A stretch of 64,000 nt of DNA, taken from the NCBI RefSeq assembly GCF_040183065.1, contig NC_091117.1:111889001-111953000 (forward strand). Direction: 5' to 3'. The notes beneath the pieces are model-generated. The model did not search any database and was not told the origin of the DNA. It saw only the letters and a program-made list of their open reading frames with translations. Position numbers and translations under genes: made by a program. The stretch comes from Periplaneta americana (lineage: Eukaryota > Arthropoda > Insecta > Blattodea > Blattidae). Positions 11,145-22,049 of the stretch are shown piece by piece. Positions within the stretch are counted from its first letter, which is position 1; every line of letters starts with the position of its first letter.

Positions 11145-12733
11145 CTTAGGCCTACTGGCTTTTAAGGAACCCGGAGGTTCCCGCCCTCACATAAGCCCGC
11201 CATTGGTCCCTATCCTGAGCAACATTAATCCAGTCTCCACCATCATATGCCACCTCCCTCAAATCCATTTTAATATTATTTTCCCACCTACGTCTCGGAG
11301 TCCCCAAAGGTCTTTTTCCCTCCGGTCTCCCAACTAACACTCTATATGCATTTCTGGATTCACCCATAATACATGCTACATGCCCTGCACATATCAAACA
11401 TCTGGATTAATTGTTCCTAATTATGTCAGGTGAAGAATACAATGCGTGCAGTTCAGCGTTGTGTAACTTTCTCCATTCTCCTGTAACTTCATCCCTCTTA
11501 GCCCCAAATATTTTCCTAAGAACCTTATTCTCAAACACCCTTAATCTCTGTTCCTTTCTCAAAGTGACAGTCCAAGTTTCACAGACACACAGAACAACCG
11601 GTAATATAACTGTTTTATAAATTCTAAATTTCAGATTTTTTGACAGAAGACTAGATGACAAAAGCTTCTCAACCGAATAATAACACGCATTTCCCATATT
11701 TATTCTGCGTTTAATTTCCTCCCGAGTGTCATTTATATTTGTTTCTGTTGCTCCAAGATATTTGAATTTTTCCACCTCTTCGAAAGATAAATCTTCATTT
11801 TTTATAGTTCCATTTCGTACAATATTCTGGTCACGAGACATAATCATATACTTAGTCTTTTCGGGATTTACTTCCAACCCTATCGCTTTACTTGCTTCAA
11901 CTAGAATTTCCGCGTTTTCCCTAATCGTTTGTGGATTTTCTCCTAACATATTCACGTCATCCGCATAGACAAGAAGCTGATGTAACCCATTCAACTCCAA
12001 ACCCTGTCTGTTATCCTGAACTTTCCTAATGGCATATTCTAGAGCGAAGTTAAAAAGTAAAGGTGATAGTGCGTCTCCCTGCTTTAGCCCGCAGTGAATT
12101 GGAAAAGCATCAGATAGAAACTGGCCTATACGGACTGTGCTGTAAGTTTCACTAAGACACATTTTAATTAATCGAACTAGTTTCTTGGGAATACCAAATG
12201 CAATAAGAATATTATATAAAATTTCTTTCTTAACCGAGTCATATGCCTTTTTGAAATCTATGAATAACTGATGTACTGTACCCTTATACTCCCATTTTTT
12301 CTCCAACATCTGTCGAATACAAAAAATCTGATCAATAGTCGATCTATTACGCCTAAAACCACACTGATGATCCCCAATAATTTCATCTACATATGGAGTT
12401 AATCTTCTCAAAAGGATATTCGACAAAATTTTGTACGACGTCAACAAAAGTGATATTCCTCGAGAGTTACTATAGTTAGTCTTGTCCCCCTTCTTAAAAA
12501 TAGGTACGATTATGGACTCCTTGCATTGTTCTGGTACAATTTCCTTTTCCCAAATTACAAGTACAAGTTTATAGATTTCGCTAGATAATGCCCTTCCACC
12601 CTCTTGTATTACTTCTGCTGGAATTTGATCAATACCTGGAGACTTGTACTTTTTCAGATTTTCTATCGCAATTTCGACTTCAGAAAGTGTGAGTTCCGGT
12701 ATGAATGGCTCAGCAGTTTGTATTTGAAGCCTC

Positions 12734-12736
<3 letters not shown>
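11141..12736 (-). pseudogene. 5'-truncated LINE: reverse transcriptase and C-terminus
   Basis: One reading frame runs from about 12,720 to 11,152 on the minus strand. It encodes the RT palm and thumb: [55 protein letters not shown] (motif A Asp), [14 protein letters not shown] (motif B), [10 protein letters not shown] (catalytic YADD), EKFKYLGA, then [20 protein letters not shown] and a tail with RRRWENNIKMDLREVAYDG. The frame is interrupted by one in-frame TAA at 11,407-11,409. No endonuclease remains: the copy stops at the (AAT)n at 12,735. A shorter fragment of the same family lies at 48.8 kb. RTE- or CR1-related; clade not settled. Confidence 0.88.

Positions 12737-12790
<54 letters not shown>
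12735..12790. repeat. (AAT)n microsatellite, LINE tail
   Basis: About 18 AAT units at the 3' end of the minus-strand CR1/Jockey-like LINE, where it abuts the truncated 5' end of the neighbouring LINE. Confidence 0.9.
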
Positions 12791-12791
<1 letters not shown>

Positions 12792-13177
12792 TGTATTTAA
12801 CCTGACAGAGTTAAGGCCGTATGGCCTTCTCTTACACTCAACCAGGATTAAAACTTGCTTACATATTTCAACATACAACTGAGTCGGATTTAAGAAATTA
12901 GATAGGCTAAATATACGATTTACATAATGAGATCAAAAGAGGTAGTTACATAACAATTTACTTAATAAAATAGAAACAGACACAGTGGAATATATATTTA
13001 TGTTGTTAGAATCAAATATGAATCACATAAAACCAGAAGCCGGTAATTAAATAAAAAATGTACTCAATGAAAATAAAATTAAATACATTGGAACACATAT
13101 TAGTATTAAATAACAAGTAAGTAGGATTCACATAATTAAATCAGAAACTGGCAATTGAATAAAATGTACACAATTAA

Positions 13178-13249
<72 letters not shown>
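13178..13249. repeat. (AAT)n microsatellite in LINE 3' UTR
   Basis: About 24 AAT units inside the 3' UTR. The preceding sequence near 13,040-13,070 and 13,140-13,170 is a diverged duplicate (AGAAGCCGGTAATT / AGAAACTGGCAATT). Confidence 0.9.
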
Positions 13250-13253
<4 letters not shown>

Positions 13254-14705
13254 ATCAACACAGTGAAATACATATTGGTCTTATTGGTAAATAAACAGGA
13301 TTTACATGATTACGCAATAAAAATAAGAACCAAAAAACAAAAATAAACACGGCGGTATACATTAAATATTTACAACGCGTTAGGTCTAGCAACTCATCAT
13401 AAGATATTCTTCCAATTTACATTTAAAAGAAATTAAAGTTCGGCAGCCCTTGACTTCAGGCAGCAGAGAATTCCAGTGACGACAAGTTTAGTAGAAAGAG
13501 TGTAAGATTAAGAATAGAAAGATGATGTATGGAGTGGAATTTATAGCGTGTTATCATAATTGTGACCAAGTATTTAAGTTATGATAGCGAGAAATATTAT
13601 GAAATCGAACAAATAAGTAAGAGGGAGCAGAGCGTGTGCAAAATTCGGAATAAGAGGGAAAGAGAATGTAACTTTCTCCTCTCGTATAACCTGAGCCACA
13701 ATTTATCGAAAGAAGGCGAAATGTGATCGTAGTAGCGGACATAAATGAAACGAATACATACATTATGAACACCTTGGAGTTTCTGGGATAAATCCACCCT
13801 GAAGTCACTGGATAAAGCATCACAATAATCGAAATGAGACATAATAAGTGTCTGTACAAGCTTCTGCTTTAATTTCGTTGGATAGTGGCACAATCTTTTT
13901 AATGATTGAAGGATGGAAAAATATTTTCTTGCATATGTGTTTAACATGCGTGTCCCAGGTAAGATTAGATTCAAAATGAACTCCCAGATTCTTTACAGTT
14001 GAATTGAATGGAATGATCGCTTTAATCAGATTCACAGGAGGAAGCTTTAGCTTATTAATATCGGCGATTAATCTTTTATTCGAAAATAAGATAACCTGTG
14101 ATTTACCTGCATTTAAGTTAAGTGGTAATTTTTGAGACCAAGATTAAATAGATTCGAGATCTTTATTGAGTCTATTAATACAGTCACTTAAACTATCAGG
14201 GCTGGCGAAAATGTATAATCGAACGTCATCTGAGTAAATACATCTGCAATGTTTATATGACTTGGCGATATCGTTAATAAAGGGACAGAAAAGCAGTGGA
14301 CCCAATACCGAATCATCAGGAAATCCTGACTCTACAGTACGCCAGGAGGAGAACCGATTATTAAAGACGGCCGGTAAAGTAGGAGTGCATCCAGATGATA
14401 ACGCTATCAGAAAAATTTAACACCGAAGTTTAGTTAGTAGTAGATCCATGTTAATAGATTCAAAGGCTTTGCTATAATCCATTAAAATTAATATTGTTAT
14501 TAGTCGTTTATCCATAGCCTCTCCTATATCTTCAGTTAAATTCAATAAAGCAGTGGAAGTGCTATGTCCGCTTCTGAATCCAGATTGGAAGGGGTCGATA
14601 ATATTAAATTCAATCAGATATTTGCCTACTTGCTTATTAATAATACATTCAAGAGCCTTTGATAGAACGGGAAGAATGGAGATTGGTCTATAGTCTTTAC
14701 GAGAT

Positions 14706-15555
14706 TAGGTAGTAAGGCCATAAAACATTACGAGAGGAGTTCAGCCGGCACCGTGGATCGTGTCCCGGCATAGCTCAGTTGGAAAGAGCACTCAGCGCGT
14801 AGAGCTGAGAGGTCCCGGGTTCGATTCCCGGTACTGGAATGAATTTTTCTCGAATTAAATGGTGATAATACACATTGGCTACTTCATAGTAGTCGTGTAA
14901 TATTCAGTGAGGTAGGCCAGATCTCATATATAATGAATATGTGATGTATTAACTGTTAACAGTTGTCACAAATTGATATTGAATATGGCTATAAAGTCAC
15001 TTAAAAATGCGCTCCTGGATGTGTGACTTACATTGCCTAAAGTGCAGGTAGTAAGGCCGTAAAACATTACGAGAAGAGTTCGGCCGGCACCGTGGATCAT
15101 GTCTCGGCATAGCTCAGTTGGAAAGAGCACTCAGCGCGTAAAGCCGAGAGGTCCCGTGTTCGATTCCCGGTACCGGAACGAATTTTTCTCGAATTAAATG
15201 GTGATAATACACATTGGCTACTTCATAGTAGTCGTGTAATTTTCAGTGAGGTAGGCGAGACCTCATATATAATGAATATGTGATGTATTAACTGTTAGCA
15301 GTTGTCACAAACTGATGTTGAATATGGCCATAAAGTCATTTAAATATGCGCTCCTGCATGTATGACTTACATTGTCTAAAGTGCAGATAGTAAGGCCGTA
15401 AAACATTACGAGAGGAGTTCGGCCGGCACCGTGGATCGTGTCCCGGCATAGCTCAGTTAGAAAGAACACTCAGCGCGTAGAGCTGAGAGGTCCCGCATTC
15501 GATTCCCGGTGCCGGAACGAATTTTTCTCGAATTAAATGGTGATAATATATAGGT
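14706..15555 (+). repeat. tandem array of 339-bp tRNA-like units
   Basis: Two full units and a partial third start at 14,711, 15,050 and 15,389, an exact 339-bp period. Each has AGTAAGGCC, then about 50 bp, then a tRNA-like core (14,763, 15,104 and 15,442) with A box TAGCTCAGTTGG and B box GGTTCGATTCCC, then GAATTTTTCTCGAATTAAATGG. The block is flanked by TAGGT at 14,706-14,710 and 15,551-15,555. Deleting it with one copy of TAGGT restores the surrounding LINE frame (HPLSKVNSPNLVKDYRPIS), so it entered as a unit. The stem TCAGC/GCTGA leaves loop GCGTAGA, suggesting a Tyr-like (GTA) ancestor; this is inference. Unit 2 has a B-box change (GTGTTCGATTCC) and unit 3 CATTCGATTCC. Confidence 0.88.
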
Positions 15556-15797
15556 GAGTTTACTTTAGATAGTGGATGCACTAAAGCCGTTTTCCAAAGA
15601 TTTGCGTAGGTAGAAGTAATGATGGAAGAATAAAAAATATGTGTTATCACAGGAAGCATGATATCGATTAATTTCTTAATAAAAACAATGCTGATGTTGT
15701 CAGAGCCTCGCGCTGTGGATCTGGTGTTTTTAAGAGCCTTCCTTATTTCAGTGTCTGTAATAATAGAAAAGAAAAATTTTCGCTGTAGGAAGAGGAA

Positions 15798-16151
15798 GTC
15801 TCGTGTCGTGGCGTCGTGGTCTAAGGCATCCTGCATAGGACTCGCGTTACGGAATGTGCGCTGGTTCGAGTCCTCATGGGGGTATAAATTTTCTCATAAA
15901 ATTTCTGCCAATGTATGTGACCGGTGCTTACCTAGCATCGTGTTGCACTTGGGGAGCTACGATAGGTAGCGAAATCTTGTTACGCAAACCAGCTATAACA
16001 GCTGGGGGCTCATCGTGCTAACCACACGATACCTCCATTCTGGTTGGATGATCTTCCACCTTTGCTTCAGCATGTGGCCGGGAGGCCAGCAGCCAGCTGG
16101 TCGGTCTTGGCCCTTCGTGGGCTGTAGCGCCACGGATTATTATTTATTAGA
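15798..16151 (+). mobile_element. tRNA-derived SINE, family B, copy 1
   Basis: A Leu-like tRNA head (GTCGTGGCGTCGTGGTCTAA, B box GGTTCGAGTCC) is followed by a body of about 260 bp that recurs inverted at 54.9-55.3 kb and ends GGATTATTATTTATT. Direct repeats AAGAGGAA at 15,790-15,797 and 16,152-16,159 are the target-site duplication. It sits within the CR1/Jockey-like LINE. Confidence 0.85.
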
Positions 16152-17023
16152 AAGAGGAATGGCTAAGTGAGTATTCATAGTGTTAAGTTTTTGTTGTTTA
16201 TCAAGTTGTGTGGTGGGTGGCGAAGTAAAATACTGATTGAGTTTATCAAGTGATATGTTTGGAATTTCAGTTTCTGTAGTTTTACTTTCTATTCTCATGT
16301 CACGTATATGCTTCCAAAATTTCCGTGGGAAATGGAGGGGTCGAGAGCATGACGGCGTTGGGCATCTCTAATACTTTGAGTTGTTCTGTTCCTAATTGTT
16401 TATAGTAGTTATAAAAATTTCCCTCAGATTTATTGTGTCCTTACTTCCTGTAGGCAGCGTCACGTGACGACATGAGGTTGCGTATGCTATCAGTCATCCA
16501 CGGAATAGGACGATGAGTAGTACGTCTTTTCCTTAATGGTGCATGTTTATCAAATAATTGTATTAATTGGGCAATTTTTCACCAACTGTGATCAAGTTAA
16601 ATATTGTATGCCGTGGCAGTTCCATGGCTTCAGAAATTAATTGATCGTTGTCGATATGTTTTAGATCTCTGTATGTAATGAATTTCACTGCAGCTTTCGG
16701 GCACTGGACAAATTACTTTGCAAATATTAAGTCATGTGCAGAAATTCCAGGAATAGGCAAGTGCCCTGATGTTACAATTCTGTCAGGAATATTCGTAATA
16801 ATTAGATCTATTACACTGGGCAACAAAAACAAAACTTGAATGTTTCCTGCAATTCATGAGTCAATCCCTACTAATTTTGGGTTGAGAAAAACGAATATGA
16901 CAATACAAATTTTTTCTTAGCTCTAGTTTCTGTGATACACGATAGGTGGAAGTATTTCAGTTTAACGGATTACGAGAAAACGATACATATGCCAACAACA
17001 TTGAAAGAGCATTTAATTTTTTT

Positions 17024-17332
17024 TTAATGGTAGTTACATTCTATGAGTTCTAAATTTATGGAAGAATACATGGCAGATGGTTGGGTCTGAAGAGAATCAT
17101 GTATGGCTTCATGAGATCGTCGTCTTTTAGCTTGCCTCTTGTAAGTGAGTTCCGGAGCATCCCTACGCAAAGACCAGCAGTAATCCGCAAGCATTGTTTC
17201 ATTCCAACGGCCCTGATATCTTTGTTCCATAACAGAAATAACGTGATGGAACCTTCCTTCGTGTCCATCACTGAAAGCTCCACAACTAGGAGGGAAAAAA
17301 GTCTAGGTGGGAGTGGAGAAAATGGATTTTAA
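17024..17332 (-). pseudogene. 3' piece of the split uncharacterised gene
   Basis: Minus-strand translation gives KIHFLHSHLDFFP, then after a one-base frame change CGAFSDGHEGRFHHVISVME, QRYQGRWNETMLADYCWSL and RRDAPELTYKRQAKRRR, ending at a stop near 17,024. It is the C-terminus of the repetitive arthropod family whose other pieces lie at 21,991-22,049 and 28,493-29,455. Joining across the TTAA at 17,329-17,332 and 21,991-21,994 gives NMSLKIHFLHSHLDFFP without a gap. Function unknown; I recall related high-copy unnamed proteins in insects and cnidarians. Confidence 0.75.
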
Positions 17333-17753
17333 CCCATTTTAACCTAGCGTTACCATATGATAACGCAGTGCAGAAAGCAATATAACTTGCTTCATACCCG
17401 TCCTTAATTAATAAAACTAGAATTATTCTTTGTGAATCCAAGCTACATGATTGGTTCTTTCTTACTACATTATGAAATCACAAATTTATTATACAAGTTG
17501 GGCAAGAGCAGCTGCGTAATTTAGATGTTGCTTTCTCAGCAGCAAATTTGGAGAGCAACAAGAAGTAAGATAATGTATTTGTTACTTTGATGAACTTGAT
17601 TGTAATGATTGTTGTGGTATTTTACTTATTGTTGATTGAGTATTCGTGTACATCAAGCACAAGTTTACAATCCGTAACATTTTTGTGGATATAATACATT
17701 GTTTCTTACGTTACCATATGGTAACGCTAGGCTAATATGTTGTCACTCATTCT

Positions 17754-18090
17754 TTGTTCTCTCTTGCTACTAACGGTAAGATGGAGTTGCAAGAAAGTAC
17801 AAGTAACAAAATGAATGTTACAAACAGGTGCGTGAAAGTGCATGAGATACTTTTGGAATTAGAAAACGAAAAATTAGAGCATTCTACATACAGCCACCAA
17901 AGCCCAATTTTGTATCTGACGAGAACTCTGCAGATGTAGAGGGTGGCATGTTCGACAACCTAAGTGGAAGGAAACTAAGTACTGAAGCTGGGGTTATTTT
18001 TGTTAATAGCGACAGAACAGGTGGACCAGACGATATTTCTTTTATAGAAGAAGAAGAAATTGAAGAGTCATCTGTGATAGAAAGAGAATG
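17754..18090 (+). pseudogene. possible piggyBac transposase N-terminal remnant
   Basis: A plus-strand frame encodes CVKVHEILLELENEKLEHS and, after a frame change, PPKPNFVSDENSADVEGGMF and an acidic ISFIEEEEIEESS stretch. Acidic N-termini in front of the DDE domain are common in piggyBac transposases, and it lies just inside the left terminus. No catalytic residues are present. Confidence 0.35.
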
Positions 18091-18446
18091 ATACCGTCAA
18101 CATTGCAATGTGTGGAAATGGTGCCATCAGGGAAACGTAAGTGGATAAAACAGTATGTTATAACAGTTCAATCGATTTCTCCAGAGAGTGACTTTTAAAG
18201 ACAGAGATGTGCCAAATTTTGTTTTCTTTATAAAAATTCGCTTTATCTATATAAAAATGTTTTAGTCTATTTCTACATGACTGTTAGATGTTGCTATACA
18301 AAATGCTTGGCAGCCAAGTAGAAGATCTGGCTCAACATTGAATGAATTAGAATTCAAATGGGAGATTTGAAGAAGTCGGGAGCACCCCAAAAGGCAAGGG
18401 GTGACCATCTACTTCCAAATACAGCGACATTGGAGCTACGAAACGT

Positions 18447-18810
18447 GTCCAAAAAGTAAGTTTCCCTGGGGCCATTTGCAGAAATAAAATACAAGTTTAT
18501 GGAAAGATTTATTCGAACAGATACAGGAATTGTTGAGCTATTTTTTCAACATATTTCCACCTGAATTGAGACTTTTTTATACCGTAGGATCAACAGAGAG
18601 GTGCAAACAGCTGTCACACACTGGTTCCGATTCCAGGCAGGAGACCTCTACGAGGGACAAAAGTTGATACCACGGTGTGACAAATGTCTCAGTTCCAGTG
18701 GGAAATAGTGTAAAAACAGTTCAACAATTGCTGTATCTATTCCAATAAATCTTTTCATGAAATTGTGTTTTCTCTCTGTAAACGGCTCCGGATAAACTTA
18801 CTTTCTGGAC
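18447..18810 (+). mobile_element. internally deleted mariner-like element
   Basis: Terminal inverted repeats GTCCAAAAAGTAAGTTTCCC (start) and, from the end on the minus strand, GTCCAGAAAGTAAGTTTATC. Inside, plus-strand 18,605-18,720 encodes the C-terminal tail of a mariner transposase (VTHWFRFQAGDLYEGQKLIP, RCDKCLSSSGK). The HTH and catalytic parts are gone. A clear TA duplication was not seen. Confidence 0.65.
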
Positions 18811-18931
18811 GTCACTCGCAGAACATTTGATTATATAAGATACGATGGAATGGAACATTAGTGATTCCGATACACGGATGTGCTAGTGAAAATGCTCTTC
18901 TGGCATACAGCTTTCTCAAAATTTGATGTAG

Positions 18932-19568
18932 GTCTCTGCTAGAGTTGAGCTTAAACGATATTTTCAAGTATCTGTGACAACTGTGACTGTGACAATTAAA
19001 TATCTGTGACTTTTATCTGTGATTTTGTCACACCGATATTTTATATCGCTAAGTAAGCACAATATGCATGAATTATACCGATATTTTGTCACACCGATAA
19101 AAATTAACAGGAAATATTGAAGAGCAGTGCAATGTGAATACGATTTCTCTATACACGCCACATTTCAGTGGTTTATATGGGAAAATCCAACAAATAAATT
19201 ATGTACATGTACCATTAACAAATAAATACTAATCTAACTGAACAGTAACATGTAAAAAGTTAACCTCATATACCAAGAGGTTATATCGTAGTTGATTGTA
19301 GATACGAAATCAGTTGATAATTTTTAATGTAGTTGGGTACGGAGAAATTGAGGTTATGTGATTATCCTAATCGTTTTAAAAATTGATCCTTTTTATTGTA
19401 TATAATATAATCGATAAATTATTTTAAATCGTGCATTAACATTATAATATTGAGTCAGAATAAAAATTAACGAAACATAAGTATTCGGAAAAACAATAGA
19501 AAATAATTACAGAACAAGACAGTTGTTCAGACAGGATTTTACACAAGATAAAGTATTGGTAACCAATG

Positions 19569-19624
<56 letters not shown>

Positions 19625-21098
19625 TAAATCGTGTAATCACTACATCATTTATAATAAGATGGTGAAACTAGCGCTGAAGTAGTTTCGGTAATTTCGGATG
19701 TGAAAATCATTGCATTTATAAGGAATTTTTTTGTGGAGAGACAGTTGCTCAGGTTAAACTAGCGCTGAGGTAGTTTCGGTGATTTCGGAAGTGAAAATCG
19801 TCGAATTTGATTGTTTGTGCAGATGCAGTTGATCGTATATCTAAGGCATAACAAAGCCTAAACTAACCAAACCTAACCTGTCACAGATTCGTATATGCAA
19901 GGTGTATAAGGGGAATACGAAGAAAACTACCTCAAGGTTAGTTTAGCCAAATAAGTTTTATCTCGTTCGGTTTTAATTCTATAGGTGCTGTTGTCGGCTT
20001 GTGAGAAATGCTTCGAAAGTTCGGAAGAACATAACGTTCAGTGATACGGAATGAACTAACATGATTTACGTTTGATACCCCTTATTTTCAAATGTAATTA
20101 ATTATCCCATTTATGTGTAAGTGTAGGTCTATTTTAAAAGTGTGCAAGGGCAATGAGAACGATTTGTTGGAGCAGTGTCTGCTAGATGTCAGATCTTTTT
20201 GGAATTTTTTAAAATCGACAATTTTTGCTAATACCCCATATTATTATATTTAAAAGTTGAAAATTACTTGCAAGTTAATGATTTTAACAATATCTAGATA
20301 AATATCACTAAATGTCAAGTTTAGAACATTGATTAGGCCTATTAATTGGGTAAAATAACACCCCACACGAGTACCAATGTTAGAAAGCACTGTGCGATTT
20401 CCTAATAGTTAATAACCATAAACAACATACCGGTAATGAACTTATTACAAATAATTTTATTTTAAGTTTAATTATTTTAATGAATACTACCCTGCTCTGT
20501 TCGTTTTTGAGCTATACATTAAAACTGGATCATATATAAATGAGAGAAGTACATGTAAAGTTATTAAAATAATGTAGGTTCCTGTAACTAATCTGTTTGT
20601 AATTAATAGTATAACTAAAAAAAATATTGTTACTGCGTAAAAATTGAGTGGAAAATACTTATACATTAATATATATTCACAGTAATATGAAAATGTGAAG
20701 ATCTCGGGGAATACATAAAATATTTATAAAACATATAGACTTACTATGAAAACAAAATGTTAGATTCATGATTGTATTATTATAATGCCGCTAATAACTT
20801 CGCAACACATCATCACTTTGAAAAAAATAATATTGAACAAAATATCACGAAAAAATAATCAAATACCACCGCCCGATTGCTGTTATTGTATCATGCGCAT
20901 GTGCAAACCCACGACGTAGAGGAGAAAATATCAGTCGCAGACGTTGCAACAGTCACAGAGTACTGAATACGGAGCAGATTTCGATAGCGATATTTTGTCA
21001 CAGATATTTCGCGTCATCAGTCACAGGTTTATCTGTGACAAAAAAATACCTGTGACAAAATATCGGTTAGTGAAATATCGGCCATCTCTAGTCTCTGC
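18932..21098. mobile_element. 2.15-kb non-autonomous hAT-type element
   Basis: The element 18,940-21,090 begins TAGAGTTGAGC and ends GGCCATCTCTA (TAGAGATGGCC on the other strand). It is flanked by the perfect 8-bp duplication GTCTCTGC at 18,932-18,939 and 21,091-21,098, the target size typical of hAT elements. Both subterminal regions are crowded with CTGTGAC/GTCACAG motifs and CGATATTTT, a possible transposase-binding array. The interior has an (ATT)n tract but no recognisable transposase. Confidence 0.85.
19570..19625. repeat. (ATT)n microsatellite
   Basis: About 18 ATT units inside the hAT-type element. Confidence 0.9.
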
Positions 21099-21299
21099 AG
21101 CCCATGTTTTTTGTCATATAAGAAATGTTTTACCTTACTACCGAAATATGTGAAAATCACACAAAAAAATTAATGTAAAACGTTATGTTACGAAAATGTG
21201 TTTTGTTCATACGAGTATATTGCGACAATAATTCTATTATATATATTTGTTCAGGTTTTGTGAAAGTAATTTTCTTATTTTTGTATTTTCTGTATTATT

Positions 21300-21740
21300 T
21301 GTATGGAGTGTGGTATTGTGTGGGGCAGAAACGTGGACATTAGGACGAAGTGAAGAGAAACGAATAGATGGATTTGAAATGTGAATAAGGGGAAGAATGG
21401 AACGTGGTAAGTGGACAGACAATAAGAAATGAAGCCGTGTTGGAAAGTGTGGGTGAAGAAAGAATGATGCTGAAACTGATTAGGAAGAGGAAAAGGAATT
21501 GTTTGGGTCACTGGCTGAGAAGATACTGCCTACTGACGGATGCACTGGAAGGAGTGGTGAACGGGAGTAAATGGTGAAGATTTCGGAGCAGAAGAAGATA
21601 TCAGATGATAGACGACATGAAGATATATCGATCATATGAAAAGGCAAACAGGAAGGCAGAAGATAGGAAACATTGGAGAATGCTGGGTTTGCAGTGAAAG
21701 ATCTGACCTTGGGCAGAACACTGAATGAGTGATGAATATA
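21300..21740 (+). pseudogene. LINE 3'-end fragment
   Basis: Plus-strand frames encode WCGAETWTLGRSEEKRIDGF, EAVLESVGEERMML, RKRNCLGHWLRRYCLLTDAL and YQMIDDMKIY, a C-terminal region of the type that follows the RT in several insect LINE clades. Frame changes and stops are present and there is no RT core. Confidence 0.65.
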
Positions 21741-21990
21741 TTATTTGTATGCTAAAGTTCAGTTAAGTTCAATAAATTGCTTGAAAGATGTCATTATAAG
21801 GCAATAACTCATTCTTTAAGATTTCACAACATAATGACCTAGCGTTACCATACGGTAACGCCCTGTAATTTCACATATTCGCTTCAACAATAGAAAACAA
21901 AAGCATTGTTGTGTTCAATTACATCCATTTAATTAATCTATAACGAAATAAACGAAAAACTTGACGAAAAATAATTCAGGCTTTTGAGGG

Positions 21991-22049
21991 TTAAGGGACA
22001 TGTTGCATCCGAGTTGATGGTATTTTTGCAGGAGCACTGTCACCAACTG
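21991..22049 (-). pseudogene. middle piece of the split uncharacterised gene
   Basis: Minus-strand codons read QLVTVLLQKYHQLGCNMSLK. At 22,049 it is continuous with the piece ending at 28,481 once the I-like LINE and one 12-bp target duplication are removed (NYTQLVTVLLQKYHQLG), and at 21,991 with the 17.3-kb piece once the TTAA element is removed. Confidence 0.8.

Larger units (their letters stand above)
12735..16815 (-). mobile_element. CR1/Jockey-like LINE with nested insertions
   Basis: Minus-strand order: end of endonuclease with IDLIITNIPDRIVTSG (about 16,815-16,600); linker RKRRTTHRPIPWMTDSIRNL (about 16,545-16,480); RT start at 15,780-15,550 (TDTEIRKALKNTRSTARGSDN, LWKTALVHPLSKVNSP); RT palm at 14,700-14,420 (DYRPISILPVLSKALECI, FQSGFRSGHSTSTALL, DYSKAFESI); C-terminus at 14,035-13,590 (NLGVHFESNLTWDTHVKHI, SHFDYCD, QKLQGVHNVCIRF). 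A long 3' UTR with two (AAT)n tracts reaches the tail at 12,735-12,790. The element is broken by the tRNA-like array at 14,711-15,550 and a SINE at 15,798-16,151, and has many stops and frame changes. The 5' part is missing. Confidence 0.85.
17329..21994. mobile_element. TTAA-flanked piggyBac-like element, heavily invaded
   Basis: The element 17,333-21,990 is flanked by TTAA (17,329-17,332 and 21,991-21,994). It begins CCCATTTTAACCTAGCG and ends, read inward on the minus strand, CCCTCAAAAGCCTGAAT; the CCC ends next to TTAA are typical of piggyBac. Removing it with one TTAA restores the host coding frame exactly. Inside are copies of the palindromic motif GCGTTACCATATGGTAACGC near both ends, a short acidic coding remnant near 17.75-18.1 kb, a mariner MITE, a hAT element and a LINE tail. 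No piggyBac catalytic domain remains, so the superfamily is inferred from the termini and target. Confidence 0.72.

Noticed and set aside
12604..13346. Open frames with poly-isoleucine
   Set aside because: They run through (AAT)n microsatellites.
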